64,000 bases of DNA from Prunus persica (Eukaryota > Streptophyta > Magnoliopsida > Rosales > Rosaceae), in NCBI RefSeq assembly GCF_000346465.2, contig NC_034012.1, forward strand, positions 21,859,169 to 21,923,168. The letters run 5' to 3'. The notes under the pieces are model-generated. The model saw nothing but the letters and a program-made list of their open reading frames with translations. It was not told the origin of the DNA and ran no database searches. Position 1 is the first letter of the stretch. Each line of letters starts with the position of its first letter. Of this stretch, positions 11,667 to 21,971 are shown piece by piece. Position numbers and translations under genes: made by a program.

Positions 11667-12733
11667 ATAGATTCACAAAAGGTGTCTATTCCTGTTCTTC
11701 GCTATGTCTCATCGTCCAGACGGAAGGAAGGACAATCCCCATTTGGAAAAGAAGCAAAATCAAGAAAGTTAGGGGAAAGTGACATGAAGTTCTTGAAGGA
11801 GTCGACAACCATGCCTTTGCCCAAGTTGAGCAATTCAGACATTTCAAAATCTTCAGTACTAGGGTTCGTCAGACCATCACAAGACACAACAAGACATGAA
11901 TCTCTTCCGGTCAAAAGAACTAAAGAAGGTTTTGATCCTAATGCTTATAAGCTCATGTCAAAGGCAGGTTATGACTTCAGCTTATCTCCTTCGCTGGGTG
12001 AGCTTAATCCAAACGTCACCGGAAAAGGACACAAGACCTTAGCGAAACCCAAAAGAAGTTGAAGGAGTAAAGTTACACAATCGACTCAGCTAGAGCAGGC
12101 CTTGGTTTTACTCCTATCGCACCGGTTAAGATCTCTGCTAGAAGAAAATAAAGGAAGGCAGATGCTCAACATATTAGTGTCGAAGCGGTTGAGGAGTAAG
12201 AAGAACCAAAGGCTATTAAGAGAGAGACTCAGTGTTTGACCGTTTAGCCAAGCCTACCCAATGTACCTCGATTTTTACCGCATCAAAGAATCAACATCAC
12301 GACCCTCTGTGTTCAAAAAGATAACTGGACATAATAGCCAAGGGTAAATTCGATCAGCTCCGCATAGATTGGCGTTAGAAAGACTCGGAGTTCCAAGCAT
12401 GTCGTCTGAAGAGGAAAACCAGCGAGAGTTGAAAGGTAGAGTTCATGTTGATTCGACAGAAGATAATGAAATTCGGAGCCTAATCCTGTCACGTATGAAA
12501 TGTCACTCAACATTAGACATAACTTCAGGTGACCAACTCAAAGTAAAACGACGAACAATCATACATACTCGAAAAACTTTGAGTCAGCAAAACAAAAGTG
12601 ATGATGAAGAAGCAGAGGTCCTAGTTATTCATCACGTTACGATTAAAGAGCTTGATGAAGAAGAACCTTTTGAGGATGAGATTCATGATGCACTTACTGC
12701 ACTAGCAGATGGGGGCAAGCGACTGTAGATGTA
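11667..12733 (+). pseudogene. Tat element, degraded protease-RT linker
   Basis: Several short frames (11682-12062, 12369-12728) are separated by stops. Segments such as FDPNAYKLMSKAGYDF resemble the linker between protease and reverse transcriptase in Tat elements. There is no catalytic motif of its own. Confidence 0.6.
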
Positions 12734-13647
12734 TTGAAAGAACTCAACTTGGGCGCAAATGAGGACCTAAGACCTGTCTTCGTTAGTGTACTTTTGAATC
12801 CTAGAGAAGAGGAATCATATCATCAACTGTTACTTGAGTATAAAGATGTCTTTACTTGGACGTATAAGGAGATGCCAGGTCTTGATCCAAAAGTTGTTGT
12901 CCATTACCTTGCAGTTAAGCCTGGAACACGTCTAATCAAACAAACTCAATGTGCTTCCGCCCAGAGCTTTTAGGTCAGATCGAAGCCGAAGTCGACAAGT
13001 TGATCGTCGTTGAATTTATTAGGGAGGTGAAATACCCAACGTGGATCGCAAAATGTTCTGGTGAAGAAGAAGATCACTGGACAAATTCGTATTTGTGTTG
13101 ACTTCCGAGACTTAAACGAGGCTTGCCCGAAGGATGACTTTCTCTCATGGTAGACGCAACAACAGGTCATGAAGCCTTATCCTTCATGGATGGTTCATCT
13201 GGATATTATCAAATAAGAATATCGCCAGAGGATGAAGAGCTCACAGCTTTCCGGACTCCAAAAGGAATTTACTGTTACAAGGCGATACCATTTGGCCTAA
13301 AGAATGCAGGTACGACCTATCAGCGTGCAATGCAAAAGATCTTTGGCGACATGCTTCACAAGAATATCGAGTGCTACATTGATGACTTGGTGATCAAGTC
13401 ACAAAGAAGAGAAGATCATTTGAAAGACTTGAGAATGGTGTTCAACAGATTGCGGAAATACCAACTCAAGATGAGCCCTTTGAAGTGTGCTTTCGGCGTC
13501 ACGTCAGGTAAATTTCTTGGTTTCATTGTTAAGCATCCAGGCATTGAAGTAGATCAGTCTAAGATTAAAGCTATCCGAGATATGCCTGAGCCAAGAAATT
13601 TACTTGTGTTGAAAAGTTTACAAGGACGTCTCGCTTTTATTTGGTGA
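12734..13647 (+). pseudogene. Tat element reverse transcriptase, broken
   Basis: The RT starts with a region ending YKDVFTWTYKEMPGLDPKVV, changes frame near 12970, and has stops before the palm domain. From 13147 the palm reads SFMDGSSGYYQIRIS, then FRTPKGIYCYKAIPFGLKNAG and the catalytic box CYIDDLVIKS (YIDD, with both aspartates kept). The frame ends at a TGA (13645-13647) where related elements have arginine before FISNLAGR, consistent with CGA to TGA. The enzyme would copy element RNA into DNA. Confidence 0.9.
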
Positions 13648-14680
13648 TTCATCTCAAACTTAGCAGGGCGGTGTCAGCCATTCAGTTGTCTTATGAAAAA
13701 TGATGTCTCATTCGTTTTAGATGAGGGTTGTCACAATGCCTTTGAGAGCATAAAGAAGTACTTATCGAGTTCACCACTGTTAAGAGCTCCTATTCTCGGC
13801 AGACCACTCATATTGTACATTGTGGCTCAAGAGAGATCAATTGGAGCCCTTCTAGCGCAAGAGAATGAGTCACATAAAGAGCAAGCACTCTACTATCTAA
13901 GTCGAACTCTTACTAGTCCCGAGTCACATAAAGAGCAAGCACTCTACTATTTAAGCCGAACTCTTACTAGTCCCGAACTAAACTACACGCCTATAGACAA
14001 GACGTGTCTTGCACTTGTTTTTGCTATTCAAAAGTTAAAGCACTACATGCAAGCGTTCATGGTTCATCTAATTGCACGAGCTGATCCGATGAGGTACGTT
14101 ATGTCAAAACCAGTCTTGATGGGACGTTTGGCCAAATGGGCATCACTTCTCAATCAATATGAGATTATCTACACTCCAGCAAAAGCGATTAAAGATCAAG
14201 TTGTTGCTGACTTCCTAGCCGATCATCCAATTCCAGCAGACTGGGAAATTTCAGATGACTTACCTGACGAACAAGTCTTCTTCGCAGACGTTTCTCCTAC
14301 TTGGATGATGTTCTTTGATGGATCGGCTCGTAAAGATAGGGCAGGGGCTGGCGTAGTCTTCGTATCACCTAAGAGACACGTATTACCCTACTCATTCTGT
14401 TTAAGTGAACTTTGCTCAAATAATGTGGCAGAATACCAAGCTATGATCATGGCCTTGCAAATGGCCGTGGAGATGAAGATATCAAGCTTAGAAGTATATG
14501 GTGACTCCATGTTAGTGATCAACTAGCTGTTGACCCATTATGAGGTTAAGAAGGATGATCTGATTCCATAACACCAAATGGCCACACAGTTACTTGATAA
14601 GTTTGACTTCGTGATGCTGGAACATGTGCCAAGAAAAGATAACCGAATGCAGATGCCTTAGCCAACCTTGCCGCTACGTT
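13648..14680 (+). pseudogene. Tat element RNase H and additional RNase H-like domain
   Basis: The ordinary RNase H after RT is seen as APILGRPLILYIVAQERSIG through ALVFAIQKLKHYMQAF. A 54-bp in-frame tandem duplication (13867-13920 and 13921-13974) repeats SHKEQALYYLSRTLTSPE inside it. The second RNase H-like domain starts at WMMFFDGSARKDRAGAG (first Asp), continues NNVAEYQAMIMAL (Glu) and VYGDSMLVIN (Asp), so its acidic residues are present. A TAG at 14524-14526, where glutamine is expected, cuts the frame, and remnants continue to about 14680. Confidence 0.87.
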
Positions 14681-14783
14681 GGCATTGACAAAAGATGAAG
14701 CAGTGAATCTTCCAGTTTGCCACCGTTAGGTTGTTCCATTAGCACTTGGGGCATCGCAAGAAGGAGTCAACGTTATCTCAGTA

Positions 14784-16051
14784 TTGTCCATTGACGTTGA
14801 CGATTGGAGACAACCTTTAATTGATTATCTTAAGCATGGAAAACTGCCAGATGATTCGAGACATCGATCAAAGGTACGACGTCGGGCACCTCAATTTATT
14901 TATTACAAAGAAATTCTCTACCGTCGTTCATTCGAAGGCGTGTCTCTAAGATGCTTGGGCGAAGAAGATGCATCCATAGTGATGGAGGAGGCTCACTCAG
15001 GTATTTGTGGAACTCATTAATCAGGACCAAAGCTACATTTCCAAATAAAGAGGATGGGCTACTATTGCCCAACTATGGTCAAGGATTGTATGGATTATGT
15101 GAAGAAATTCCAGGCATGTCAATTCCATGCCAACTTTATACATCAGCCGTCGGAGCCGCTATATCCCTCAATTCCTTCATGGCCATTTGATGTGTGGGGT
15201 CTTGATGTGGTAGGACCGACAGCACCCAAATCTTCTGGCGGTCATTCTTACATCCTTGCAGCCACAGACTACTTTTCAAAATGGGCAAAAGCTGTACCTC
15301 TAAAGGACGTGAAGAAAGAAAACGTAGTGAGCTTTATCAAAGTAAACATCATTTATTGGTATGGTGTGCCGAGTTACATCATCACAAATAATGGAAAGCC
15401 ATTCTCGAACCAGTTAATGGATAAACTATGTGATGATTTCGGTTTCAAGCAACGCAATTCTTCAACGTACAATGCTCCAACCAACGGTCTTGTAGAACCG
15501 TTCAACAAAACTCTTTGCAACCTGTTGAAGAAAGTTGTCGGGAGAACCGAGAAAGATTTCATGAAAGGATAAATGAAGCATTATGGGCTTATCGGACGAC
15601 GTACCGGACGCCTACTCAGGCTACACCGTACTCGCTTGTATATGGCGTGGAAGCAGTCTTGCCTCTAGAAAGTCAAATTCCATCATTAAGAATGGCAGTA
15701 CAAGAGGGATTGACTAATGAAGAGAATGCGAAGTTGCGTCTTCAAGAATTAGAAGCATTAGACGAAAAGAGACTCGAAGTGCAACAATGCTTAGAGCATT
15801 ATCAAGCTCGGCTTTCGAATGCTTTTAATAAGAAAGTTCACCCCAGATCTTTTCAGGTAGGAGATCTAGTCCTCGCATTACGTAGACCTATCATCACAAC
15901 ACACAAAACTCGAAGTAAGTTTACTTCGAAATGGGATGGGCCCTACGTAGTACAAGAAGTATACACAAGTGATGCTTACAACATCATAGCCGAGGACGGC
16001 TTAAGAGTTGGCCCCATCAATGAAAAGTTCTTGAAGCGATACTATGCATGA
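14784..16051 (+). pseudogene. Tat element integrase, catalytically lost
   Basis: The zinc-binding part has MEEAHSGICGTH, then GYYCPTMVKDCMDYVKKFQACQFH, where the first cysteine of the usual CxxC is replaced by Phe. The catalytic core shows WGLDVVGP (first Asp), IITNNGKPF where related integrases have IITDNGKPF (second Asp replaced by Asn), and NGLVEPFNKTL (Glu). The frame shifts at about 15030-15050 and again near 15530. The last frame runs through EALWAYRTTYRTPTQATPYS to GPINEKFLKRYYA and a stop at 16051, the natural end of pol. Loss of the second Asp alone should inactivate the enzyme. Confidence 0.9.
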
Positions 16052-17450
16052 AGTGACTACAAGCTCCTGGCCCGCATGAGCCTAAACTATGTACGGCACC
16101 AAAAAAAAAAAAAAAAAAAAGGACCGATGACATGCAAGAATAATCTTCAAGAATAGTAGACGCTAATCACCTTGGGAATGAAGGGCGAATGAACTATCTC
16201 CACAATGATGTGCACTTTGTAACTTGCATGTATTACAAGCATGAGAAACTCTAATCTCAAGAGGGTCCATCAATAGCAAGTCCTCATTGGCAATGTCTCA
16301 TTTACACACCAAATTGCCTACGACACCATGACTCCTCTATGTCATCGCCAAGCATACGCGGAGGAAGAGCATAAAGACCAATGATGCGAAAAAAGCAGTA
16401 TGTAACGTGCTTGACACCAATTCAGAGGCTCCCCATGGAAAATACCTCTCTTATTCATGCATTGTAGTGTTGATTGGGTGATTCCTGCAAGAATAAAATA
16501 ATAAAATAAGCTGGACTCAAGGTGAATGATTCGGTTAATGCTTGCAATGGACATCGACAAGGCTCGAAAAAAAAAACAAAAAACCAAAAAAAGATAATAA
16601 TAATAATAATTCGGCTTGACGATCATTGAAAAGTCACACAAAGGAGAGACACGACATGAAGCAAGAAGAGTGTCCCCAACCTTGTGCCTCGCAACACCTC
16701 CGTCAAATTTATTGTCTTCCACTTGTCGTCATTGGGGGCACCAAGAGCTGAGATACAATAACAGATTGGTTTCTTCACCAAGAGAAGGGAGATGACGGCT
16801 TCACAATGGATTATGGATGTGTAGTACATAGGGTAAACTCATCATATCCTCTCTATATATAAAATTTCAAAGCTTCCTTGTTTAAGCTTCGGAACATATT
16901 AAAAAAAAAAAAAAATTTAAAAAAAGAAAAAAAAAAGAGGGATTTTCAGAAACTTGAAATTTGCACTCGTTGGAGTATCAAATCAAATAAAAGGCAAGAT
17001 CAAGGGAAATAATATCTCAATAAAGAGGTTGTGTCAGATTTGTTTATTTGGACCAAGGTTATGCCTAAAGCTACGAGATTCACACCTATACAATCCAAGT
17101 AAATTTGTTGACAAGAGGAGAAGTATATGCTATTTGATTTGGTTAATCTTAATATCCATGAGTGCAATGCAATTTAAAGAAGCCAAAGGCTATCAAGGCT
17201 TCTGGTAGTGCTAGGATTCCCTATTCCTTGCATGTCTCGGAGATGTCAGTTTAGGAAAGATTGTGTAACTTGCACTTGGAGCTTTTAATCGGATATTTAT
17301 TGGTTCTCCTGGATATTCAGCAAAACTAAGTTACTTGCTTATACGGGGCCACACAAGATCCTACCAATCCGATTAGAGAATCTACATACCCAAAATATAG
17401 CTAAAGAATATGGCTAATATATATGCTAGAGTCTCCTATTCCTTGTGGTT
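16052..17450 (+). other. 3' untranslated region of the Tat element
   Basis: The sequence after pol starts with CTCCTGGCCCGCATGAGCC and an A run (16100-16120). It has several further A-rich tracts (16568-16600, 16900-16935) and no coding match that I recognise. Long non-coding 3' regions are usual in Tat elements. Confidence 0.7.
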
Positions 17451-17956
17451 TGTTTACACCGTAATGAACCGAGCAGACCCAGCATCAAAGCGCCTAGCAC
17501 CAAGGCAGCCACGCCTTCTCCCATGCCGAAGGAAGACACACTTCCGAGGTGCCAGACACCTGCCGAAGCTCTCAGCTGCCAAACCTAATCTCCAGGACAC
17601 GTGTCGTCACCACAACGGCTTGCACAAAGTCCCACATTGGAACTTTGTGCAAAGCTCCCACTTTCACTTCCCTATAAATAGGGAACAGTACCCAGGTAAA
17701 ACCAAGAACGATTCTCCCACTTTTACTGTTACTCTGCCAGAATTACCACTTGTAACTGACTTAGGCATCGGAGAGCCTTCGGCCGGCACCACACCGGTGT
17801 CCGAAGCTTAACGATTGCTTCTCCTCTTTTTACCTTCTACAGGTCTCTCACCAACCCATTTCACCAAGGGCCTCAGCCCTCTTCCCTGCTGAAGACCCAG
17901 CACATCTAATCACTAAGTTGGACTCAATATTGGCCGGGCCATTTTGAGCATCAACA
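17451..17956 (+). mobile_element. Solo LTR (506 bp) of another retrotransposon
   Basis: The segment begins TGTTTACACCG and ends GAGCATCAACA, and is flanked on both sides by TGGTT (17446-17450 and 17957-17961). It contains ccctataaatagggaac at about 17670 as a promoter box and a downstream segment GGCATCGGAGAGCCTTCGG seen in many plant LTRs. There is no second LTR and no internal region, so it is a solo LTR left by recombination. It entered after the Tat element was in place. Confidence 0.92.
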
Positions 17957-18176
17957 TGGTTAAAAGGGAATTCACCAATCAATCTATATGCTTATATATA
18001 TATATAGAAGAGGAATTCACTGGTCAAAGCCAACGTTGGAAATAGCAGGAGGGAAGAGTGATTCTACCAAATTATTGAAAAAAAAAAAAAAAAAAAAGAA
18101 GAAAAAGGGAAAAAGAAGGGAACACTTCAAGCTGCACATCCTACATGTGACAACCACATATCTACAGTGCATCGTG

Positions 18177-18190
18177 AAGTGGGGGCAATT
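18177..18190 (+). other. Polypurine tract of the Tat element
   Basis: AAGTGGGGGCAATT lies directly before the 3' LTR. Purine-rich tracts at this place prime plus-strand DNA synthesis. Confidence 0.8.
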
Positions 18191-18914
18191 TGTAGACAAA
18201 GAAATTTTGGTGCAATAAATTCCATTAGATAAGAAAATAATTAGGGTTCGGTGGATTGAATTCTGGGCCCTATAATTCGCCCATGTGGCTTATGACTCAT
18301 CAAAATCGGATTAGTTGTCAAAAGTGACACGTGTCGACATCTGACGGAGTGCATCAAATGGTTCAAAGTGAAGACAAAATTAAATGAAAGAATTTTCTGT
18401 GATTGACTTTGATTTAAATCAAATATTAATAAAGTCAATCAATCGAAGATAATTTGGTTAAATTGTCAAATTATTGGAATTGATTTTAAATCAAATCAGA
18501 ATTCCACAAAGGAAAGGTCTTAAAGAAGGAAAGCTATTTAGGTCAAGCATCCTACAAGAGCCTATAAATAGGAGGCCTCAAGACGAAAGAGAGGGCTTAG
18601 ACAAATCAAGCACTCAGAAGAAATAGAAAACTCTCTACATTCTTCACCTCACTTTGGAAGAGCCACCAAGCACAACAAATACGTGCCGATTCCTCCACCC
18701 TAGAAAAATCCAAACACCAAACAAGCCTTGTGCTACCCATTTGAGCAAGATCAATTCTCTATGACCCTTGTATCAAACACAAATTTTCTTTAAACACTTA
18801 GGAGATCGAATCAGAGGATTTAATACAGAGATTGTAACCCTAAATTTCATTAATACAAATATTATTTTGTACACGTGTTCTTGTCTCATTTGTAGTAGGA
18901 AATTCGTGTTTACA
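18191..18914 (+). repeat. 3' LTR of the Tat element
   Basis: This 724-bp LTR begins TGTAGACAAAG and ends GTGTTTACA and is followed by the duplication GACTT. It lacks the MITE of the 5' LTR and so keeps the unoccupied target CTCAGAAG near 18616. Confidence 0.95.
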
Positions 18915-18930
18915 GACTTACTAAAGCAAA

Positions 18931-19064
18931 GGACCCACTAGTGTAGTGGTTTGGAGTATTTATTCCCTCAGGCAAGGTCTTGGGTTCAAGTCCTAGCATC
19001 TGTATAGTGTGTGTGAGTTTAGTATACTATCGACCCTCTCAATAGGAAAGGTCTTAAAAAAAAA
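18931..19064 (+). mobile_element. tRNA-derived SINE
   Basis: An A-box-like segment CTAGTGTAGTGGTTTGGAGT (about 18938) and a B box GGTTCAAGTCC (18983-18993) are spaced as in a Pol III promoter. They are followed by TGTGTGTGAGTTTAGTATACT, a tail common in plant SINEs, and then a run of A. I did not find clean target duplications. Confidence 0.75.
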
Positions 19065-19909
19065 TTACAACTTACATAACCAACCTATTTTATAGTTTGA
19101 CAAAAAGAAAAAAATAAAAGGCCCTCATAGATGAAAAACATAAACGAAAAACTCATATGCACCTAAGATCGACCATATATTCGAAGATCGTCGTGTCTAA
19201 CGTGAGCCAGCTTTCTCTTTCACACCTAGTAAATAAGAAACCATGAACCTTTGTCATGAAAAACAGCAAAATAGTTGAACAAACCCAAATCTGAGTTCAT
19301 GAACTGAAAAAAGAAAAAGTGCCCAAAATTTATTTGTTAAAAAATTGAAGTTTTACTAAATTGGGTTCATGAATCATTCAAATCTAAGATTTATAAATAG
19401 AAAGTTGAACACAAAGGCAGAGAACAACAAGAAGGTGACTTGGTTGTAGGTGTTTGAAATTCAGTCATGTTAAAGTGTGAAGGGATGGATTAATGGCTCT
19501 AGATTTGGGTCAATAAATTTTCTTTTATTTCTAAAAAAATTGAATATTTGAATCTAAATCAGGAGATGAAATAGATAACTAGTAAGAATTAAAGTGAATC
19601 TTAAACGGCATATGTTGTTGATTTTCGTCTGCAACGCTGGAGTTGAAGGTAGTTGTGACAATGGAGCAAGAACGTGTTTTTGGTTTATGAGCGAGAGTGT
19701 CTTCAGGTTTGAGTGATTTTTTTTTTTATAAAAAAAAACATTTTAAAAGTTTTAGTTAAATTAATATATTGTAGAGTAAAAGTAAAATAAAATGACGACA
19801 TATTGATTTTTAGAAAAATTTGGTTACACTCAATAAAATGGAAAATATTAAGGATATAGTAAATGTGTTAGTTCTCTGTTGGGCTTAGTAATGAGTTTTT
19901 AAATTTTGG
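19065..19909. other. Intergenic, nothing recognised
   Basis: AT-rich sequence with short homopolymer runs. I see no open frame with a familiar protein, no RNA and no clear repeat. Confidence 0.6.
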
Positions 19910-20871
19910 CTTATTTATTGATATGCCCCCTGTGCTTTACCAAAAATCTCAATTTGCTTCCTATATTTTCAACTGGGTCAATATGCCCCGTGTGCTTTCA
20001 TTTGTGTCTCACGTTCCCACTATTCCATCAATTTCTTCGATAACACCATTAACTGCTGACGTCTCATTGATATTTTAATTATTAAAAAATTAAAAAATCC
20101 AAATTAAATATAAATTTTTTGAAAAAAAAAATACCACTCCCACCGCAATTTCATAGTTGGGCAAGTCTACCAGAGCATGACCACTCCCACTGTGCCCTAA
20201 AATCCCCACATCTCTTCCTCCATCCAAGAACCTAAATCTTTTCCCACTTATTTGAAATCAAGCTCAAAAAATTTACTTTCTTATTTGAGATTTTCTGGTA
20301 ATTGTAGAAAAAATGTTGGGTTTAGTTCAAAGGGTGTGTTTCTTTGGTTTTTCTTTTGGTCGAAAACAGGAGTTTCATTACAAAACCTCATCCACAAGGG
20401 AGAGAAGAAATATATGCAGCGTTTTCTAGGTTTTTTTTTTTTTTTTTTTTCTTTTTGGTTCTGTTATTTGGAAGAAAAATATGCTTGGAAGATTGGTGCA
20501 GCATGGAAAGGATGGTGGGTTAAGAAGGTAGACATATGAAGTGAAGATTGGTGCCGCGGTGAAGTGGTGAGTGAACTGTGAATTGAGGTTGAAGCTTCGG
20601 TAGGGAGGCTTTTATTATTATTATTTTTTAATTTGGCTGTTTTTAATTTTAAGTTTTTAATATATCAAATTACTAAAACATCCATGCCATGTCAGCAAGA
20701 TAAAAGTGTTGTTAATGAAATTGACGGAATAGGGGAACTTGGGACACGAAATGAAAGCACAAGGGCAAATTGACTCAGTTGAAATTGTAGGGGGCAAATT
20801 GACTCAGTTGAAATTGTAGGGGGCAAATTGAGATTTTTGGTAAAGCACAGGGGGGTATATCAATAAATAAG
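19910..20871. mobile_element. Non-autonomous element with long TIRs (Mutator-like)
   Basis: The first about 180 bp, starting CTTATTTATTGATATGCCCC, match the reverse complement of the last part, which ends ATATCAATAAATAAG. Inverted ends of this length suggest a TIR-MULE. The flanks TAAATTTTG and TAAAGTTTT are only roughly alike, so the 9-bp duplication expected for Mutator is degenerate and the class is not proven. The right TIR has gained a tandem duplication (20764-20826) absent from the left. The short frame inside (20252-20539) is not a known protein. Confidence 0.8.
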
Positions 20872-21020
20872 AGTTAAAGTTTTGTTAGCTTGAGATCAAT
20901 ATTCTTTCATAAGAGCGACAGGACAATGTGTTTGTTGGCTCTGTCTCGCACTCATCTGAGGCCTTTTCACGGGAGAAGTTCTTGCCAGAATTGGGCCGTT
21001 TGGTGAAGGAAGGGTTATCG

Positions 21021-21112
21021 TGCCAGGACCCACCCCGAGTTCCCCTTGGAATTCGTAACGAACCCTGTGCATATCCTACACCTGACAGATGTCAGGCCCA
21101 AATTACCAACTT
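21021..21112 (-). repeat. 3' LTR fragment of gypsy element 2
   Basis: About 90 bp read, on the reverse strand, GGTAATTTGGGCCTGACATC then CAGGTGTAGGATATGCACAGG and end GGTCCTGGCA. The same order is seen at the end of the 5' LTR (23401-23500). The rest of the 3' LTR is gone. Confidence 0.8.
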
Positions 21113-21640
21113 ACCCTTCAACTGGTCAAACGAGTCATCAATGCTAGGTAAGGGGTATCAGTTATGCACTATAACATGTTCAACTGCCTGTAATCGATGC
21201 AAAATTTCATGGTGCCATCCTTCTTCTTCACAAACAACACCGGTGCACCCAACGGAGAGAAACTCGGTCGAATGAAACCCTTGTCCACCAACTCCTGCAA
21301 TTGAGTCTTTAGCTCTCTCAATTCAGCTACTGCCATTCTATATGGCGCTTGAGAGATAGGATTAGTGGCTGGAATGAGTTCAATAGTGAACTCAATCTCT
21401 CATTGAGGAGGTAATCCAGGAAGGCCTCCGGGAAACACTTCTGGAAACTTTTGCACCACCGAAATATCTTCTAACCTTAATCCATTGTACATGGTATCAA
21501 TCACGTGAGCGAGATACCTAGTACATCCCTTCCTAAAAGCAACCGTCTCGCCATCATACCTGAAATCAGGCAATATGGAAGAACTCTACGCTCCCCATAG
21601 AAGGTCACCTCGGCTCGTCTTGGACTATGAAATACGTCCT
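21113..21640 (-). pseudogene. Gypsy element 2 reverse transcriptase, N-terminal part only
   Basis: The reverse strand reads KFPEVFPGGLPGLPPQ then a stop, [60 protein letters not shown] and a degraded YPLPSIDDSFDQLKG. These are the first RT blocks. The sequence then runs straight into the LTR, so the YxDD catalytic box was deleted. Confidence 0.88.
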
Positions 21641-21644
21641 TCTT

Positions 21645-21971
21645 CTAGAAACAGTCGACCGAAGCATGATGCGTGGCCAACCAATTCATCCCTAAAATGA
21701 CATCTAAGTCCACAATGTCCAAGGGACTCAAGTCAACTTCCAAAACTACCTCTCCCACCAAAATCAAACTATCAATGTACACTCGGTTGGCGATAAGAAC
21801 ATCTTCGGTGGGTATAGCAATAACAAGCTCCTCACGCATGGTCGTAGGTCTCACATTCACATAAAGGAAAAAACTATGTACAACAAATGAATGTGTGGCT
21901 CCGGGGTCTATCAAAACACAAGTAGGAAACCCAAAAACTGGTAACATACCCAAAATAACATCCGGCGTCAC
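21645..21971 (-). pseudogene. Gypsy element 2 protease
   Basis: The frame holds VLIDPGATHSFVV and VILGMNWLATHHASVDC. DPGATHSF corresponds to the retropepsin active site (DSGATHSF in relatives, with the active-site Asp kept and Ser changed to Pro) and ILGMNWL is the flap-distal hallmark. It would process the polyprotein. A TAG separates it from the upstream zinc-knuckle segment. Confidence 0.87.

Larger units (their letters stand above)
7261..18914 (+). mobile_element. Ty3/gypsy LTR retrotransposon, Tat lineage, full length but dead
   Basis: Two LTRs (7261-8507 and 18191-18914) begin TGTA and end TTTACA and are flanked by the 5-bp duplication GACTT at 7256-7260 and 18915-18919, so both outer ends are original. 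Internal order is gag, protease, reverse transcriptase, RNase H, a second RNase H-like domain, then integrase. The extra RNase H and the 3' untranslated region of about 2.1 kb mark the Tat/Ogre-type lineage. Many stops and frame changes break the polyprotein, and the second catalytic aspartate of integrase is lost. By eye I count about 38 substitutions over some 706 aligned LTR bases (roughly 5%) plus one 18-bp indel, so insertion is not recent. Two later insertions, a hAT MITE and a solo LTR, lie inside it. Confidence 0.95.

Noticed and set aside
17410..17811. 133-codon frame as a gene
   Set aside because: It is almost wholly inside a solo LTR with 5-bp duplications.
18940..19000. Possible tRNA gene on the plus strand
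   Set aside because: A and B boxes are present, but no cloverleaf with a paired acceptor and anticodon stem forms; it is a SINE.
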